Shown in pieces: positions 51,951-61,627 of a stretch of DNA of 64,000 nt. Position 1 is the stretch's first letter; each line of letters begins with the position of its first letter. The notes below the pieces were generated by a model. It was not told where the DNA came from. It worked only from the letters and a program-made list of their open reading frames with translations, and did not search any database. The translations under genes were made by a program, and so were the position numbers. The DNA comes from an uncultured Rhodospirillaceae bacterium (GTDB lineage Bacteria; Pseudomonadota; Alphaproteobacteria; Rhodospirillales; Magnetospirillaceae): the NCBI GenBank assembly GCA_903941105.1, contig CAJANL010000235.1:25787-89786 (forward strand), read 5' to 3'.

Positions 51951-54094
51951 TGAAGAAGATTGTTCCGCTGGCTCTCCTCGGCTCCCTGGCGGCGGCTGCG
52001 GTCTCGGCCGCACCCGAGAACGGCAGCATTGTCAGCGGCCAGGCGGTCATCACCCAGACCGGCAACCGCATCGACGTGCTGCAGCAAAGCAGCAGTCTGG
52101 TCATCAACTGGAGCAGCTTTTCGATCGGCGCCGGCGAAACCGTGCAGTTCCGCCAGCCTGCGGCGTCGTCCACCGTGCTCAACCGGGTCATCGGCGGCAG
52201 CCTGTCCAGCCTCAACGGCCAGCTGCTGGCCAATGGCATCGTCCTCATCGTCAATCCGGCCGGTATCCAGGTGGGCTCCGCCGGCCGAGTCAACGTCGCC
52301 AGTTTCGTCGCCACCACCAACGCCATCGCCAATGCCGACTTCCTGGCCGGACGTTATGCCTTCGCCGCCGTGCCTGGCAGCGGCACGGTGGGCAATGCCG
52401 GCGTGATTTCGGTCCTGCCTGGCGGGACGGTGGTGCTGGCGGCCACCGAAGTTCGCAACGAGGGAACCATCGAGGCACCGCGCGGCGCGGTCGCATTGGG
52501 CGCCGCCAAGAGCTTTGCCGTCGACCTCGATGGCGACGGGCTGCTGCGTTACCAGGTGGGCGAGGCGGTGGCCGGCGCGCTGGTCGTCAACGGCGGTACC
52601 ATCACTGCCCTGGGCGGCCATGTCCTGGTGTCGGCCCGCTCGGTGGACGCCGTGTCGCGCGACGTCATCAATGTCGGCGGACTGATCGAGGCCAATACCG
52701 TCTCGGCGCAAGGTGGCGAGATCGTCTTTGACGGCGGCAGTCAGGGCATCGTCACCGTGGCGGGCCACGTGCGCGCGGTGGGCGACGATTCGCTGGAGAC
52801 GGGCGGCTCGATCAAGGTGTTGGGAGACATCGTGGCCGTGGCCGAGGGCGCCCGCATCGACGCCTCGGGTGCGGCGGGGGGCGGCATCATCCTGGCGGGC
52901 GGCGGCTTCCAGGGCGGCGGCCCGGAGCACCACGCCAGCGTCGCCTATGTCGCCGAGGGAGCCACGTTGGCCGCGGACGCCACCGATGCCGGCACCGGCG
53001 GCCAGGTGGTGGTATGGTCCGACCTCACCACCCGCTTCTACGGCAACACCAGCGTGCGCGGCGGTCCGCGCGGCGGCGACGGCGGCCTGGCGGAAGTGTC
53101 CAGCAAGGGCTGGCTGGACTTCCAGGGCCAGGCCGACCGGGCGGCGCCTCTGGGCCGGGCCGGCCTGCTGCTGCTCGATCCCCTGGACCTCACCATCGCC
53201 CAGGGTGCTAACCTAGGTCCCACCGCCATGAGCGGCGCCGGCACCAGCGGCGGCAATCCGCTGCAGCCCAGCGGCGGCGGCTCGTCCATCAATGACGGCA
53301 AGATCAATGCCCTGCTGGGCGGCGGCTCGCTGTACCTGTCGACTGGGTCGGGCGGCAACATCACCATGAATAACAACGTCGCCATCAACAGCGGTTCCGC
53401 CAACACGCTCGACATCCATTCCGGCGGAGGCTTCACCAGCCAGGTCGGCTCAACCGTCACCCTCAGCGGCGCGTTGCGCATCGTCGCCGACAACGCGCTC
53501 AACTACGGCAGCACCTCGACGGTCAGCGGCAACATCACCCTTTCGGGCCGCGACGTTTCACTGAGCGGCAGCGGCATCACCTCCTCCTCCGGCACCATCG
53601 ACGTCACCTCGACCGCCTCGTCGGTGGTCAGCAGCGCTACCTTGTCGGCGCCATTGGGCCAGGTGGTGATCCACAATCCCAGCAGCAGTATCGGTGCGCT
53701 GCCGCCACCGCCGCCGCCATCGCCGCCAGGGGCGGCATCGGCTCCCGCCTCCAACGGACCCGGCAACCGCGCCGGCGGCTCTGGGCCCGGAGACGCGCTC
53801 GCCGGCGGCCATCCGGGCGCCGGCATCGACGGGTCGGGCGGCGTGGCGGAGTCCGCGTTCGAACCGGGTCCCGGCGAGGCTCTGGGCGAGCAGGACGGTA
53901 GCGGCGGCCCCGGCGCACCGCCTCCGAGCGGTCCGGGGGGCGGTCCGCGCCGCCAGCCGCCATCCAAGCCGGCGGTGGCCCAGGTCATCCCCGGCCTGCT
54001 GGCCCGCGAGGTCGCAAGCGTTCCCGGCGACAGCCAGGGTGTTCCCGGCGTCTCGAACCGCTATTCCATCTTCGGGAACCCTGCTCTGTGGTAG
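51950..54094 (+). CDS. Two-partner secretion exoprotein TpsA (filamentous haemagglutinin type)
   Basis: ATG 51950 overlaps the TpsB stop (TGATG). The 714-residue product has a signal peptide (MKKIVPLALLGSLAAAAV). A TPS domain follows with GSIVSGQAVITQTGNR, LVINWSSFSIGAGETVQFRQ, VLNRVIGGSLSSLNGQLLAN and IVNPAGIQVGSAGRVNVASF (residues about 20-130), then repeats forming a beta-helix. The last 150 residues are Gly/Pro/Ser-rich (PPPPPPSPPGAAS, GPGGGPRRQPP). It is short for this class and has no obvious toxin domain. It could be an adhesin or matrix protein. Its stop overlaps the CHAT gene. Confidence 0.85.
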   Translation: MKKIVPLALLGSLAAAAVSAAPENGSIVSGQAVITQTGNRIDVLQQSSSLVINWSSFSIGAGETVQFRQPAASSTVLNRVIGGSLSSLNGQLLANGIVLIVNPAGIQVGSAGRVNVASFVATTNAIANADFLAGRYAFAAVPGSGTVGNAGVISVLPGGTVVLAATEVRNEGTIEAPRGAVALGAAKSFAVDLDGDGLLRYQVGEAVAGALVVNGGTITALGGHVLVSARSVDAVSRDVINVGGLIEANTVSAQGGEIVFDGGSQGIVTVAGHVRAVGDDSLETGGSIKVLGDIVAVAEGARIDASGAAGGGIILAGGGFQGGGPEHHASVAYVAEGATLAADATDAGTGGQVVVWSDLTTRFYGNTSVRGGPRGGDGGLAEVSSKGWLDFQGQADRAAPLGRAGLLLLDPLDLTIAQGANLGPTAMSGAGTSGGNPLQPSGGGSSINDGKINALLGGGSLYLSTGSGGNITMNNNVAINSGSANTLDIHSGGGFTSQVGSTVTLSGALRIVADNALNYGSTSTVSGNITLSGRDVSLSGSGITSSSGTIDVTSTASSVVSSATLSAPLGQVVIHNPSSSIGALPPPPPPSPPGAASAPASNGPGNRAGGSGPGDALAGGHPGAGIDGSGGVAESAFEPGPGEALGEQDGSGGPGAPPPSGPGGGPRRQPPSKPAVAQVIPGLLAREVASVPGDSQGVPGVSNRYSIFGNPALW

Positions 54095-56925
54095 GGCGCC
54101 GCATCCTTCCGGCGCTGCTCGCCGTTCTGCTGGGCCATGCCGCTGCGGCCGCCGAACTGGGCCGCGACCTGCTGGGCCAGCAGTGCCGCGACGAGACGGC
54201 AACAGCCACCTCGGCCGATCCCCGATTGCCGCCGCCGGTGGACATCTATTGCGGCGCTGGTGGGAAGCCGGTGGGACGGCTGCACGTGGACTGGGTGGGC
54301 GAGGCGCCGCCGAATCGTGACACGATAATCGCGGCCAGCCGGCCCGCCGCCGAGGTGGCGCTGCGGCTGGCCTGCTCACCGGGCCAGTGGAGCGGCGACG
54401 TGCTGGTGGCGGCCTGCACCGCGCGCGAGGGCGGCTGGCCGGCCCTGACCCTGGCGGCATGGCGCGGCCCGCTGCTGCTGCTGGCCGAAGGTGTGCCTGC
54501 CAACCGTCCCGCCCTGGTGGCGGCAATGAACCGCATGGCACCGCCGCCACCCGGGTCGGTGGCCGAGACGCCGGCGGCCGGCGATCTTGTCGACCCGGCG
54601 CTGGTGGCCGCCTATCGCGACCTCACCCAGCAGGCCCGGCTGGCCAATGCAGCCGGCAACCACGGTGGTGCCGAGCAGGCCTACCGCAAGGCGCTGGACC
54701 TGCAGCGCAAGGTGTTCGGCGAGGCCGATGCGGCCCTGGGCGACACGCTGATGCATCTGGCGTTGGAGGTCAGCAATCAGGGCCGCTTCGTCGAAGCCGC
54801 CGAGCTGTTCCGCCGCGCCGAGCCCCTGGTGCAGAAGTCGGTGGTGCCGCTCGACCTGCCGCGCCTGACGAGCTATCAGGCTTTGGACGCCGCCAATCGT
54901 CACAGCTACGCCGAGGCCCGTGAGCTGGCACGACAGGCCAACCGGGCGCGCCAGGGAATGCTCGCCCAGGATGTCGGCCATTATGTTCGCGGCGAACAGG
55001 TGCACGGCCTGCTGATCGAAGCCGCCATGTCGCTGAAACTCGACGATGTCGCCACCGCCTCCGTCGCCGCAGCCGAGGCGCTGGCGGTTACCGACGAGAC
55101 ACCCGGCTTGCCAGGCGGCTGGAAGATCCAGGCGCTGACGGTATTGGGCGAGGCGCTTGGCCGCCAGGGTCGCGGCCGCGAGGGCGAGTCGCTGCTGAAG
55201 GAAGCCGTGGCCGCAAGTCAGCGGCTGTTCGGCGACGGCATGCCCTCCATCATGACCCTGGCGGCGCTGGGGCGCTTTTATGCCGACCAGGGCCGCTACG
55301 CCGAAGCGATGGAGTCCTTTCGCCAGGAATTCGTCTTGCTGGCGCGTCGTTCGCCCGAGGGGCTCCGGTTGAGCTTCGAAGCGGTAGAGCCGTTCTTTGC
55401 GACGGCGCTGGAACTAGCCGAGCAGGGCGGTCCCGAGCGCGAGCGGATTCTCGACCGGGTGTTTTCGGTGCTTCAATTGGTTCAGGCCGGCACCCAGTCC
55501 GACACTGTTACGCACGCCGCCCTCAAATTCGCCTCAAGCGACCCGCGTATCGCCGCTCTGGTGGCCGAGCGCCAGGACAGCCAGCGCCGCCGCGACGAGG
55601 CCCGCCTCTCGGTGGCCAGCGCCGCCGCCCGGCCCGACGACCAGCGCGATTCCGAACGGGAGGCCTGGCTGGCCGACGAGTACCGCCGTACGGCGGCCCG
55701 CATGGCAGAACTCGACGCCACCTTGAAGACCGAGTTTCCTGACTATGCCGGTCTCGCCAGCCCACTGCCGGTCACCGTGGCCCGCCTGCGGGCCGTGCTG
55801 CAGCCGGGCGAGGCGGTGGTGGCCTTCGCCTTCGGTGACAAGTCCGGCCTGGGCATGGCAGTGACCGCTGGGGACATCCAGGCGGCACGGCTGCCGCTGG
55901 GCGAAGCGACGCTGGCCGCTGCCGTTGGCGAGCTGCGCCAGGGCATCCAGGTACAGGGTGGCCGGGTCGGGCACTACGATCTGGTGCTGGCTCATCGCCT
56001 GTATCGCGAGCTGGTGGCGCCGCTGGGGGTGGCGGCTGCGCGTTCACTGCTGGTGGTGCCGGCCGGCGCCCTGTCGAGCCTGCCGCTGGCGGCGCTGGTG
56101 GCCTCGCCGCCCAAAGGGGCGCAGCCGCAGGGCGCCGACTGGCTGGTGCATCACTCGGCCGTCAACCAGTGGCCCTCGGTGGGCGCCCTGGTGACCATGC
56201 GCCGCCACGCCAGGCGCTCGGCTGCGCCCCTGCCATTCCTCGGCATCGGCAATCCGCGCTTCACCGGCGGCGGCAAGGGGCTGGACGAGCATTGCCGTGA
56301 CGATGGGCCGCTGCCGGCCGGATTGCTTAGCCAACTGGCGCCACTGCCCGATACCGCCACCGAGCTGCACACCGTCGCCGCCAGCCTCGGGGCCGGCCGG
56401 GATGACCTGCTGCTGGACATCTCTGCCAGCGAGTCCGCCTTGCGGGCCAAGTCGCTGGACCGTTATCGCGTGCTGTATTTCGCCACCCACGGGCTGCTGC
56501 CGGCCGAGTTGCGCTGCCAGTCGGAGCCGGGCCTCGCCCTGACACCACCCGCCATCGCGTCCACCAAGGCCGAGGATGGACTGCTGGAGGCCAGTGAGAT
56601 TGCCGGTCTCAACCTCGACGCCGATCTGGTGGTGTTGTCGGCTTGCAACACCGCCTCGGCGGGCGGACGCTTTGGTGGCGAGGCGCTGTCCAGCCTGGCC
56701 GACGTGTTCTTCCATGCCGGCGCCCGCTCGGTGCTGGCGACCCACTGGCCGGTGCCCTCGGCCTCCACCAGCCGAATGATGATCGGGATGTTCCGGAATG
56801 GCGGTGACTATCCCCAGGCGCTGCAGCGGGCGCAGCTCGACATGCTGTCCGACGCGGCCACCGCCCATCCCGTCCATTGGGCCGGCTTCGCCTTGATCGG
56901 CGGCACGGCGGAGACGCGCCCATGA
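54088..56925 (+). CDS. Exported TPR-CHAT (caspase-fold) protein
   Basis: The GTG start at 54088 overlaps the TpsA stop by 7 bases. A signal peptide (LPALLAVLLGHAAAAA) precedes an N-terminal domain and TPR repeats (residues about 190-420: QARLANAAGNHGGAEQAYRK, GRFVEAAELFRRAEP, FYADQGRYAEAMES). The CHAT domain at about 620-945 contains LPLAALVA, FLGIGNPRFTG, YFATHGLLPAE (H801) and VLSACNTASAGG (C853), the caspase-like dyad. CHAT proteases are known partners in defence and cell-death systems and in cyanobacterial TPS loci. Here the periplasmic location points to cleavage of TpsA or another envelope protein. Confidence 0.85.
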   Translation: MVGRRILPALLAVLLGHAAAAAELGRDLLGQQCRDETATATSADPRLPPPVDIYCGAGGKPVGRLHVDWVGEAPPNRDTIIAASRPAAEVALRLACSPGQWSGDVLVAACTAREGGWPALTLAAWRGPLLLLAEGVPANRPALVAAMNRMAPPPPGSVAETPAAGDLVDPALVAAYRDLTQQARLANAAGNHGGAEQAYRKALDLQRKVFGEADAALGDTLMHLALEVSNQGRFVEAAELFRRAEPLVQKSVVPLDLPRLTSYQALDAANRHSYAEARELARQANRARQGMLAQDVGHYVRGEQVHGLLIEAAMSLKLDDVATASVAAAEALAVTDETPGLPGGWKIQALTVLGEALGRQGRGREGESLLKEAVAASQRLFGDGMPSIMTLAALGRFYADQGRYAEAMESFRQEFVLLARRSPEGLRLSFEAVEPFFATALELAEQGGPERERILDRVFSVLQLVQAGTQSDTVTHAALKFASSDPRIAALVAERQDSQRRRDEARLSVASAAARPDDQRDSEREAWLADEYRRTAARMAELDATLKTEFPDYAGLASPLPVTVARLRAVLQPGEAVVAFAFGDKSGLGMAVTAGDIQAARLPLGEATLAAAVGELRQGIQVQGGRVGHYDLVLAHRLYRELVAPLGVAAARSLLVVPAGALSSLPLAALVASPPKGAQPQGADWLVHHSAVNQWPSVGALVTMRRHARRSAAPLPFLGIGNPRFTGGGKGLDEHCRDDGPLPAGLLSQLAPLPDTATELHTVAASLGAGRDDLLLDISASESALRAKSLDRYRVLYFATHGLLPAELRCQSEPGLALTPPAIASTKAEDGLLEASEIAGLNLDADLVVLSACNTASAGGRFGGEALSSLADVFFHAGARSVLATHWPVPSASTSRMMIGMFRNGGDYPQALQRAQLDMLSDAATAHPVHWAGFALIGGTAETRP

Positions 56926-57617
56926 GGACTCTCGCTCTTGTCGCCGCCCTGTTCGCCGTCGCTCCCGCCCAAGCGGTGGATGTTTTCGTGGTGGACGCTA
57001 AAGGCATCGAGCTGGCTCCCGGCAAAGTGCTCGACGGGTCCAAGCCGCTGGTGCTGGCGGTGGGCCAGAAGGTCACCCTGGTCACCGCCGACGGCCGTAC
57101 CCTCAAGCTGAAGGGTCCGTCCGAGGCGCCGCCGTCGCCCGAGGCCGAGGCCGCCCAAGCCGATGTCGCGAAAGCGCTGAAGGGCTTGGTGGCGACGCGC
57201 GTCGCCGACACCTCCTCGGCCGGTGTGATCCGCAGCGGTGGGGAGCAGCCGGCGGTGCCCACGCCCTGGCTGGTGGAAATCCGTCACGCCGGCACCCGCT
57301 GCGCCCTCGACGGCGATCCGCTGGTGTTGTGGCGCGGGCCGGGTCCCGCCACTGAAGTCGAGCTGGAGATCGGCCCCACCGACCGTTCCTGGCGGGCCCA
57401 TGCCGTCTGGCCAGCCGGAAGTGACCGCCTGCAATTGCCGCCTTCGCTGCCGCTTCGGGGTGGCCACGCCTATGTGGTGACCCTCGACCACGTGCCGGTG
57501 ACCATCACCGTCCACACCTTGCCCAACAGCGTCGGTTCCGACGCCGCTCGCGCGGCCTGGCTGCTTGATACTGGCTGTACCGGCCAGGCGGCCGCCCTGA
57601 TTTCCGGAGGGTCGTGA
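56922..57617 (+). CDS. Periplasmic FecR-like domain protein
   Basis: ATG 56922 overlaps the CHAT stop (ATGA). The product has a signal peptide MRTLALVAALFAVAPAQA. A beta-rich segment follows (KVLDGSKPLVLAVGQKVTLV, TADGRTLKLKGPSEAPP) that reads like a FecR/Gly-rich 'VxL.DGr.l.L.GP' domain, often found near CHAT and CHASE2 cyclase genes. The C-terminal half (residues about 120-231) has no recognised motif but has two Cys residues. It is the gene just before the cyclase and probably interacts in the periplasm with the CHASE2 sensor domain. The match is by pattern, so confidence is moderate. Confidence 0.6.
   Translation: MRTLALVAALFAVAPAQAVDVFVVDAKGIELAPGKVLDGSKPLVLAVGQKVTLVTADGRTLKLKGPSEAPPSPEAEAAQADVAKALKGLVATRVADTSSAGVIRSGGEQPAVPTPWLVEIRHAGTRCALDGDPLVLWRGPGPATEVELEIGPTDRSWRAHAVWPAGSDRLQLPPSLPLRGGHAYVVTLDHVPVTITVHTLPNSVGSDAARAAWLLDTGCTGQAAALISGGS
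57606..57611 (+). promoter_or_regulatory. Shine-Dalgarno GGAGGG of the cyclase gene
   Basis: GGAGGG, 7 bases before ATG 57619, confirms that start although it lies within the last codons of the preceding gene. Confidence 0.7.
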
Positions 57618-57618
57618 C

Positions 57619-59544
57619 ATGGAGACATGGAAGCGCTGGCTCGGCCATGGCGCGGTGACGGCCTTCGCGGTGGCATTGGCGGTGCTGCTGTCGCACAATC
57701 TGCCATTCCTGCGCATGGTCGAGAACTGGGTGGCCGACTACCGCATCGCTTCGCTGCTGACGCCCGAGCCGCAGCATTCCGAGATCGTGGTGGCCGCCAT
57801 CACCGAGGACACTCTGCAGCTTTTCCCCTACCGCTCGCCGGTTGACCGCAAGTTCCTCGCCGAACTTCTGGAAGCCCTGGATGCCGCCGGCGTGCGGGCG
57901 GTGGGCCTCGACCTGCTGTTCGATCAGCCCACTGAACCGGCCAAGGACGATGCCCTGAAGCGGGCACTCGATGGCATGAAGGCGCCGGTGATAGTCAGCT
58001 ATGTCGGCACCGACGAAGGCCTCAACGAGGACCAGAAGGAATTCCTCGACGAATTTGTCGCCCCCGCCTTGCGAGGCTACGCCACCCTGAAGAAGGATGC
58101 CTTCGACTCGGCGGTACGCGAGATGTTCGAGGGCAGGGATGATGCTCGGAGCTTCCCGTTGGCGCTTGCCAGCAGGCTGGCTCCCGACCGCGCTTTCGTA
58201 GCCCAGCCCATTTCTTGGCACGGCAAGCCGTCCGCTGAAGTCCCCGCCTTCCGCCACTTCCCCGCCCATACCGTCAAGGTGATGCCCAAGGAATGGCTGA
58301 AGGGCAAGATCGTGCTGGTGGGCTCGGATCTGAGCCTCACCGACCGGCACCGCACGCCGTTCTCGGTCGCCGCGGTGGATTCGGCGCGGCTGATGCCGGG
58401 AGTCGACATCCACGCCCACGCGCTGGCGCACTTGCTCGACGATCGCCGACTTGGCCGGATGGACGAGCGACTGGAGCTGCTGCTGACGGCGCTGGTGGCG
58501 GCGCTGGCGGTGGCGGTGTCGCGGCTGCCCTTCGGCGTGGCGGTGAAGGTCGGGCTGGCCGGAGCGCTGCTGCTGGCGCTGTGGGTGGGCGGCTTTGCGG
58601 TGTTCGCCGCTCATGGTGTCGCCCTGCCGCTGCTGGGTCCCAGCCTGGCCCTGGCCAGCGCGCTGTGGCTATCAGAAACCCTGGGCGGCCGCGACGAGCG
58701 CCAGCAGAAGCAGTTCATCAAGAACGCCTTCGGCCTCTACATGTCGCCCACCATCGTCGACGAGCTGGTACGCGACCCGCGCAAGCTGTCGCTGGGCGGT
58801 GAACGGCGCGAGATGACCTTCGTCTTCACCGACGTGGCCGGCTTTACCACCGTTTCCGAGAAGACCGAGCCGGCGGTGCTGGGCGTCATGCTCAACCGCT
58901 ACTTCGACGGCGTCTGCACCATCATCATGGAGCAGGGCGGCGCCGTGGTGGACTTCATCGGCGATGCCGTGTTCTGCCTGTTCGGCGCGCCGGTGGCGCA
59001 ACCCGACCACGCCGAGCGCGGCATTGTCTGCGCCCGGCGCATCGAGGCGTTTTCGCGCGAGTTCCTGGCGGACGAGGCGGTGCGCCGCACCGGTTGGGGC
59101 ATCACCCGCATCGGCGTCCACACCGGCGCGGCCCTGGTGGGCAATTTCGGGTCAGGCAAGCGGTTCAAGTATTCGGCAGTGGGCGACGCTGTAAACACTG
59201 CATCCCGTATCGAGGGACTCAACAAGTATTTCGGCACCTCGGTCTGCATTTCGGAAACCACCATCGCCTCGTATGGCGGGAGCGAGGGCTTCCGCCCGCT
59301 GGGGCGCTTCACCCTGAAGGGCAAGGCCGTACCGGTGGCGGTGTTCGAGCCCATGGCGGCAGACTGGCAAGGCGAGGCCTATCTCACCGCCTACGCCCTG
59401 ATGGCGGAAGGCCGCAGGGACGAAGCGCTGAAGGCCTTCGCGGCGCTGGAGGCCGCCGGCCACGGCGATGACAGCGTCGCCTTCCACATCGCCCGCCTCA
59501 GGGACGGCGAGGAGAACGACGTGGTGGTGATGAAGGGGAAATAG
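57619..59544 (+). CDS. CHASE2-domain class III nucleotidyl cyclase
   Basis: The 641-residue protein starts with one helix (AVTAFAVALAVLLSHN), then a periplasmic CHASE2 sensor domain (residues about 25-270: VVAAITEDTLQLFPYRSPVDR, GVRAVGLDLLFDQPTE, LVGSDLSLTDRHRTPFSV). A group of three helices (about 280-355) follows, then a class III cyclase domain (about 385-560). The metal-binding Asp of VFTDVAGFTTVSEK and FIGDAVFCLFGAP, and GDAVNTASRIEG, are intact. The positions that normally read Lys and Asp for adenine selection read Asp and Lys instead (VVDFIGD and KRFKYSAVGD). Output is probably cAMP or another cyclic nucleotide, used by the adjacent CNB proteins. Confidence 0.85.
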   Translation: METWKRWLGHGAVTAFAVALAVLLSHNLPFLRMVENWVADYRIASLLTPEPQHSEIVVAAITEDTLQLFPYRSPVDRKFLAELLEALDAAGVRAVGLDLLFDQPTEPAKDDALKRALDGMKAPVIVSYVGTDEGLNEDQKEFLDEFVAPALRGYATLKKDAFDSAVREMFEGRDDARSFPLALASRLAPDRAFVAQPISWHGKPSAEVPAFRHFPAHTVKVMPKEWLKGKIVLVGSDLSLTDRHRTPFSVAAVDSARLMPGVDIHAHALAHLLDDRRLGRMDERLELLLTALVAALAVAVSRLPFGVAVKVGLAGALLLALWVGGFAVFAAHGVALPLLGPSLALASALWLSETLGGRDERQQKQFIKNAFGLYMSPTIVDELVRDPRKLSLGGERREMTFVFTDVAGFTTVSEKTEPAVLGVMLNRYFDGVCTIIMEQGGAVVDFIGDAVFCLFGAPVAQPDHAERGIVCARRIEAFSREFLADEAVRRTGWGITRIGVHTGAALVGNFGSGKRFKYSAVGDAVNTASRIEGLNKYFGTSVCISETTIASYGGSEGFRPLGRFTLKGKAVPVAVFEPMAADWQGEAYLTAYALMAEGRRDEALKAFAALEAAGHGDDSVAFHIARLRDGEENDVVVMKGK

Positions 59545-59553
59545 GGCGGCGGG

Positions 59554-59928
59554 CTATTCCTCGACCCGTCCGCTCAGGTCCAGGATGCGGTGCTTGAGGA
59601 ACAGCACCCAGTTCTTCATAAACGGGTCCATCCCGGTGATGCGGGCCTGGAACTTGTCGGCGGTGACCACCATCAGCTCGGTGGGCTCGGCGGCGATGGC
59701 GGTGGCGCTGCGCGGCGAATTATCGATCAGCGACAGCTCGCCGAACGCCTGGCTGGCCTTCAAGGTGGTCAGGACGATGTTCTCGGCCTGGGTTCGCTTG
59801 ACGATCTGGACCGAGCCGGTCTTGATGATGAAGGCAACGCCCGAGGGGTCGCCTTCCTCGAAGATGACCTCGCCAGCCGCGAAAACGCGGCGGTCCAGCC
59901 CCATCGCCTCGACGTTGACCTGGCTCAT
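59554..59928 (-). CDS. Single-domain cyclic-nucleotide-binding protein, 124 aa
   Basis: The product is little more than a CNB (cNMP-binding) fold: FAAGEVIFEEGDPSGVAFI, IIKTGSVQIVKRTQAEN, SQAFGELSLIDNSPRSATAIA with the phosphate-binding cassette, and a C-terminal helix. There is no DNA-binding domain or transmembrane part. It starts within the stop of the 523-residue CNB protein (ATGA), so they are co-translated. It faces the cyclase gene tail to tail, about 9 bases apart. It may act as a small effector or buffer for the second messenger. Confidence 0.75.
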   Translation of the reverse strand: MSQVNVEAMGLDRRVFAAGEVIFEEGDPSGVAFIIKTGSVQIVKRTQAENIVLTTLKASQAFGELSLIDNSPRSATAIAAEPTELMVVTADKFQARITGMDPFMKNWVLFLKHRILDLSGRVEE

Positions 59929-61496
59929 GACGCGTTCTCCTTGCTGCTGCTGGCTGCCACCCGCCCCGACAGGTCGGTGACCCGGCTGACCAGGTACTGC
60001 ACCCAGTAGCGGCAGAAGGGATCGAGCGCCTCGATCCGCTTGTCCATCTCAGGTTTGTCGATGATGCGAAGCTGGCAGCCACCCACGGTTATGGCGGTGG
60101 CGGTACGCCTGATCGCGCTGAACAGCGCCAGCTCACCAAAGATGGCGTCCGGACCGAGCTGGGCCAGCAGGACGTGCTTCTTGCGATGCACCGTGACGAT
60201 CTCCACCTGGCCGGACACCACCATGTAGGCGGAGTCTGGGGCCGCCCCCTCCTTGAACACCACGCTGCCGGCCGGATAGGTGGTCACCTTGGCACCCTCG
60301 GCGGCGAGGGCGGCCAGTTGGGCGGCGAGTTCGCGCTGGTCGACCGCGATCGCCTTGGCCGGTGGCTCGCTGGGCGGCATTCCCCCCGGACCGAATAGCG
60401 CGGCCTCGCGCCGGCCCAACGCCTCGGCGACGATATGGCCGCCAAGGGTCTTGTCACCGCGCCTCAGCCGGCCGGCGACGGCACGGAACGCTTCCCGCTC
60501 GCGGCCGGGGTCGAGCCGATCCAGCGGCTGAGTGCTGACCACCTGGCGGGCAACGCGATCGAGCAGTGCCTCGCGGGTCTGCGGCATACGGCCGGCGGCC
60601 AGCAGCGGCATGAACACCGCCAGCGACTCCTTGCTTTCCGTCCGGCTGCCGTCGAAGGAGCCGTCATGGATGTCGGCGATGGAGCACAGCAGCTGACCGA
60701 GGTTGCGCTGGAAGCCGACAATGTCGTCGAACGCTCCGGGCAGGTAGAAGAGGTCGGCGATGACGCCGTCAATCAGGGCCACCACGTCCTCTCGCGGTTC
60801 GGGTCCGGTCATCGCGGCCAGGCGCTCGAACTTGCCCAGCCAGCTGCGATGCTGCACCAGGTCGCGGCTGAGCACCACCAGAGCGTGGTAGTCCTCGCGG
60901 CCAGCCACGCCGTCCACCACCGCCGCAAAATCGTTGCCGTGCAGCGCCGGCAGTTGCAGGCTGTCGGCGGCGCGAACCCGCTGAATCATCCTGGTGGCAA
61001 CGTCGTAAAGGACCTCGCGCCGTGCCATCGCGGACTGCCCGGGCAGCTTTCCCTGCACCATGGCCACCCGCTCGACCCCCGCCTGCAGCAGGTTGCCGAA
61101 TGCTTGGATGTTCTGGAGGGCGCGGTAGTTGTGCAGGATCTCGGTCGGACTGAGGAAGACCCGCTCGACATACTTGCGGAACAGGCGGCTGGCGGACATG
61201 CGGCCTGCATGTCCGTAGAAATCGTAGAAGTCGCTGCACAGGTGCGGATCGTCGATGGCGACGATGGTGAGGTTGGCCTCGGGCGCCTCGCGGATTTCAC
61301 TGAACACCACCGTCTCGTCCGACTTGCCACCGGCACCCGGCCCTTCCTGGACGACACGCACGCCCGGGCAGGCGGGAGCGGCGAACAGTTTGGTGGCCGC
61401 AGCTTGTGCCGCAGCCAGGGTGGGATGCTGCGCCACCGAGGTCCAGTGCTCGTCGCCGAATACCTGCACGTCGAAAGTGATCCGCCCCTCGGCCAT
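59925..61496 (-). CDS. Protein with C-terminal cyclic-nucleotide-binding domain, 523 aa
   Basis: ATG 61496 (MAEGRITFDVQVFGD) is preferred to the in-frame start at 61577, which has a poor context. The large N-terminal region (residues 1-370) is helical with blocks such as FRKYVERVFLSPTEI and DYHALVVLSRDLVQHRSW, and I do not recognise its family. The C-terminal CNB domain (residues about 380-500) has TYPAGSVVFKEGAAPDSAYMV, VTVHRKKHVLLAQLGPDA and IFGELALFSAIRRTATAI. It forms an operon with the small CNB protein and probably responds to the cyclase product. Confidence 0.7.
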   Translation of the reverse strand: MAEGRITFDVQVFGDEHWTSVAQHPTLAAAQAAATKLFAAPACPGVRVVQEGPGAGGKSDETVVFSEIREAPEANLTIVAIDDPHLCSDFYDFYGHAGRMSASRLFRKYVERVFLSPTEILHNYRALQNIQAFGNLLQAGVERVAMVQGKLPGQSAMARREVLYDVATRMIQRVRAADSLQLPALHGNDFAAVVDGVAGREDYHALVVLSRDLVQHRSWLGKFERLAAMTGPEPREDVVALIDGVIADLFYLPGAFDDIVGFQRNLGQLLCSIADIHDGSFDGSRTESKESLAVFMPLLAAGRMPQTREALLDRVARQVVSTQPLDRLDPGREREAFRAVAGRLRRGDKTLGGHIVAEALGRREAALFGPGGMPPSEPPAKAIAVDQRELAAQLAALAAEGAKVTTYPAGSVVFKEGAAPDSAYMVVSGQVEIVTVHRKKHVLLAQLGPDAIFGELALFSAIRRTATAITVGGCQLRIIDKPEMDKRIEALDPFCRYWVQYLVSRVTDLSGRVAASSSKENAS

Positions 61497-61627
61497 CGCT
61501 CCGTTCCCCCTGGTTTCGAATAAAATAGCCGGGTGGCTTCTTGATTGAAGAGAAAATTCGACTGCACCCCTGTTCACCGCCGCCCGACGCGCATAATCTC
61601 ACAGCCAAGCTGATCCAAGGGGGGGTG

